Shown here: piece after piece, positions 31,949 to 33,826 of the stretch | How positions within the stretch are numbered: the stretch's first letter is position 1 | How the letters are laid out: each line of letters opens with the position of its first letter | Assembly: GCA_030690165.1 (NCBI GenBank) | Contig: JAUYHF010000045.1 | Span: 1-33,826 of the forward strand | Direction of reading: 5' to 3' | DNA: 33,826 bases | DNA from: Deltaproteobacteria bacterium | Lineage (GTDB): Bacteria > Desulfobacterota > GWC2-55-46 > UBA9637 | Position numbers and translations under genes: made by a program | Notes under the pieces: model-generated | Databases searched by the model: none | What the model was told of the DNA's origin: nothing | What the model saw: only the letters and a program-made list of their open reading frames with translations

Positions 31949-32939
31949 ATGACAGACGCAGACAAAATAAATATTTTTGTCCATGAAGGCGAAGGGCTTA
32001 CCGTTGAGTTTAAGGAACATTTTACTGCCCGGATTGATGAGGATATCGTTGCATTTGCAAACACAAAAGGCGGGACAATCCTGCTCGGTGTCAGAGACGA
32101 CCGCACAATAGCAGGGGAGAAACTAACCAATGACCTCAAAGCCCGCATCAATTCTATTGCAAGAAACTGCGCCCCACCTATACAGACAAAGATTAAACAC
32201 ATTCAAAACATCGTAGCAATAGAAGTGCCGCTTAATCCAGTTTAATGAAGCTGTTGCTTTTTTAAAGAAACATTTGAACGTCCGCAGTGAAATTCGGGGT
32301 TTTGAGCGTTCTGATATTTATGAGATACCTTTGGACGCCTTAAGGGAAGCAATTGTTAATGCTATAGTCCACAGGAATTATACTATTAGCGGAACAAGTA
32401 TTTATGTAAGAATTTACGATGACCGCGTGGAGATAGAAAACCCAGGAGGACTTCCTGACGGAATTACAAAACTGGATTTTGCCAAGTCCTCTGTAAGGAG
32501 AAATCCGATTATTGCTGATATGTTCCATCGTATGGGTAAAGTTGAGCGCATGGGTTCCGGTATCGAGCGCATGAGGGACCTTATGCGCGAGGCTGGGCTG
32601 AAAGAGCCAGTATTTGAAATGGATGCATTCTTTCGGGTCGCTTTTTATCGTGATCCGCGTTATTCCCTTAAAGCGGATAGAGAAACCGGAGAGAAAACTA
32701 CCCAGAAAAAGTTGGGTGAAAGGTTGGGTGATAAGTTGGGTGAAAGGTTGGGTAAAAATGAAATGAAGATTTTAGATATTATAAATCAAAATAAATTTAT
32801 TACAATCCCAAAACTCTCAAAATCGCTTAAGATTAGCACAACTGCTGTAGAAAATAATATTGCAAAACTAAAAGCAAAGAAGGTGTTAAAACGTATCGGG
32901 TCCGATAAGGGCGGTCATTGGGAGATAGTGAATGGCTAA
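31949..32939 (+). pseudogene. AlbA/RecG-like (COG2865) regulator with internal deletion
   Basis: Two pieces of one gene in different frames. Bases 31949-32245 encode an AlbA_2 (divergent AAA, Schlafen-like) start: LTVEFKEHFTARIDEDIVAF and ANTKGGTILLGV. From about 32238 the frame shifts and FNEAVAFLKKHLNVRSEIRG leads into the C-terminal half: EIPLDALREAIVNAIVHRNY, the ATPase-like DDRVEIENPGGLPDGIT, RRNPIIADMFHRMG and a final winged helix. The end of AlbA_2 and the middle of the protein, of the order of 100 residues or more, are missing. A 12-base tandem repeat (32711-32752) encodes KLGERLGDKLGERLG. The gene overlaps the methyltransferase start by 8 bases. Confidence 0.8.
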
Positions 32940-33720
32940 ATTTCAAAAACTTGAACTCACATGGATAGGCAAAGAAAATCAGCCGAGGCTTGAGCCGAGG
33001 ATATTGATTGAAGATGCGGAGAGGTCTTACGGACACACCCCTGCCCCTCTCAAGAGGGGATTAAAAAGTCCCCTCCTCGGAGGGGAAACAGGGGTGGGTA
33101 ATATGCTTATCCACGGCGACAACCTTCTTGCGCTCAAAGCCCTTGAGCAGGACTTTGCAGGGAAAATCAAGTGCATCTATATTGACCCGCCGTACAATAC
33201 TGGAAATGCCTTTGAACATTATGATGACGGGCTGGAGCATTCAATATGGCTGAGCCTCATAAAGCCACGGATTGAACTTTTGCACAGGCTTTTGAGCAAT
33301 GACGGCTCTATATGGATTTCTATTGATGATGATGAAAGCCATTATCTGAAGGTGCTGTGTGATGAGATTTTCGGGAGGAAGAATTTTGTTGCAAACGTGG
33401 TTTGGCAGAAAAAATCATCTCCATCAAATGATGCCAAATGGATTTCTGATAATCACGACCATATTTTGGTATTTGCAAAAGACAAAAATATCTGGCGACC
33501 AAACAAGCTGGAAAGAACACAATCACATAACGCTATTTATAAAAACTCCGATCAGTATGATGGGGTTGACAATAAAAGCAATTTCTATGGGCGAGGGCCT
33601 TGGTTTCCTGGCGATATGACGGTTAAAACAATTACTGAAAACGCTTTGTACGAAATTACTACTCCTTCCGGCAGAAAGGTCAAACCTGGACTTCCCCCGA
33701 ATTTAAGGACACTAAGTTAG
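32932..33720 (+). pseudogene. Type III-like adenine DNA methyltransferase (Mod), truncated by an IS
   Basis: An N-terminal 252-residue part of a beta-class N6-adenine methyltransferase. NMLIHGDNLLALKALEQDF and the catalytic motif IV YIDPPYNTGNAFEHYDD are followed by LSNDGSIWISIDDDESHYLK and the target-recognition start. It runs into an IS3-family end at 33687, after YEITTPSGRKVKP, adding nine foreign residues and a stop. In this class the AdoMet-binding motif I lies in the C-terminal part, which is lost, so the product should be inactive. Residues ~36-55 come from an in-frame repeat. A restriction subunit, if any, would lie beyond the window. Confidence 0.88.
33037..33095 (+). repeat. In-frame nested palindrome in the methyltransferase gene
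   Basis: ACCCCTG (33037-33043) and CAGGGGT (33089-33095) enclose two hairpins, CCCCTC-TCAA-GAGGGG and CCCCTC-CTCG-GAGGGG. The insert keeps the frame open and encodes a KRGLKSPLLGGETG-type peptide just before the NMLIHGDN motif. Confidence 0.8.
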
Positions 33721-33826
33721 GTTAGGCTACCATAGATTCGAGCTCATAAGATACTGGAGAAAGATACCCCAGTGTTGAGTGACGTCTCTTTCGATTATAG
33801 AATATTTCAATATAATTAAAAATACT
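33687..33826 (-). mobile_element. IS3-family insertion sequence, one end, continuing past the window
   Basis: The end begins TGGACTTCCCCCGAATTTAA at 33687, exactly where homology to DNA methyltransferases stops. A transposase OrfB C-terminus is read inward on the minus strand. The other end and any target duplication lie outside the window. Confidence 0.8.
33722..33826 (-). CDS. IS3-family transposase OrfB, C-terminal end (partial)
   Basis: The minus strand from the window edge reads 34 codons to a TAA at 33722-33724. [20 protein letters not shown] followed by PVSYE is the characteristic C-terminus of IS3-family OrfB (DDE integrase, rve domain). The catalytic residues lie beyond the window edge. 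Confidence 0.88.
   Translation of the reverse strand, partial: SIFNYIEIFYNRKRRHSTLGYLSPVSYELESMVA

Noticed and set aside
1-33826. CRISPR array
   Set aside because: The repeats seen are palindromes or protein-coding TPR and NHL units; none has regular unique spacers of similar length.
1-33826. tRNA or rRNA genes
   Set aside because: No cloverleaf with GGTTCGA-type T arm and no rRNA signature was found while reading the spacers.

Overview
The window looks like chromosomal DNA of a Gram-negative, outer-membrane (LpxC-bearing) bacterium of moderate to low GC. Housekeeping genes (nadK, recN, acs, rpoD, proC, recQ) are intact and tightly packed. I infer a Nitrospirota-like or related environmental lineage from the overall gene content, the repeat-rich spacers and the receiver-LpxC fusion. 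This is inference only: there is no rRNA gene to test it, and I see no tRNA or CRISPR array.

Layout. (1) 1-2792: tail of a transposase, then nadK-recN. (2) 2793-5865: a mosaic accessory island holding a Phd/PIN toxin-antitoxin pair, a REP-like element, a relic of a second recN 3' end, two cassette-like hypothetical genes separated by an attC-like imperfect palindrome, a truncated duplicate of the antitoxin with its promoter, and an RHH antitoxin. (3) 5866-9135: an MFS transporter and acetyl-CoA synthetase. (4) 9185-13672: a REP-associated tyrosine transposase (RAYT) invaded by its own kind of palindromes, then two paralogous secreted TPR proteins flanking a cyclase-like protein and a HicBA module. 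(5) 13733-19412: a small secreted protein, an ADP-forming acyl-CoA synthetase beta subunit, cobD, a small basic protein, an NHL beta-propeller and an SdhA/FrdA flavoprotein. (6) 19516-27566: rpoD facing a minus-strand block recQ-spoIIM-like / maf-yggS-proC-yggT-yggU, with an EamA transporter behind recQ. (7) 27663-31884: DUF4390, an NtrY-like histidine kinase, and a single ORF that joins an NtrX-type receiver domain to a complete LpxC. (8) 31949-33826: a decaying defence locus, with an internally deleted AlbA/RecG-like gene and a type III-like DNA methyltransferase cut by an IS3-family element.

The most striking item is the receiver-LpxC fusion directly after an NtrY-like kinase. It suggests that phosphorylation acts on the committed step of lipid A synthesis, where the usual NtrX would act on transcription. 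The second theme is palindromic repeats of several families. They lie between genes and also in frame inside acs, the RAYT, the methyltransferase, the NHL signal peptide, the cyclase-like leader, the recQ linker and possibly the receiver-LpxC linker. A third theme is a roughly 95-bp promoter/inverted-repeat unit present in two copies, ahead of hicBA and ahead of the acyl-CoA synthetase gene.
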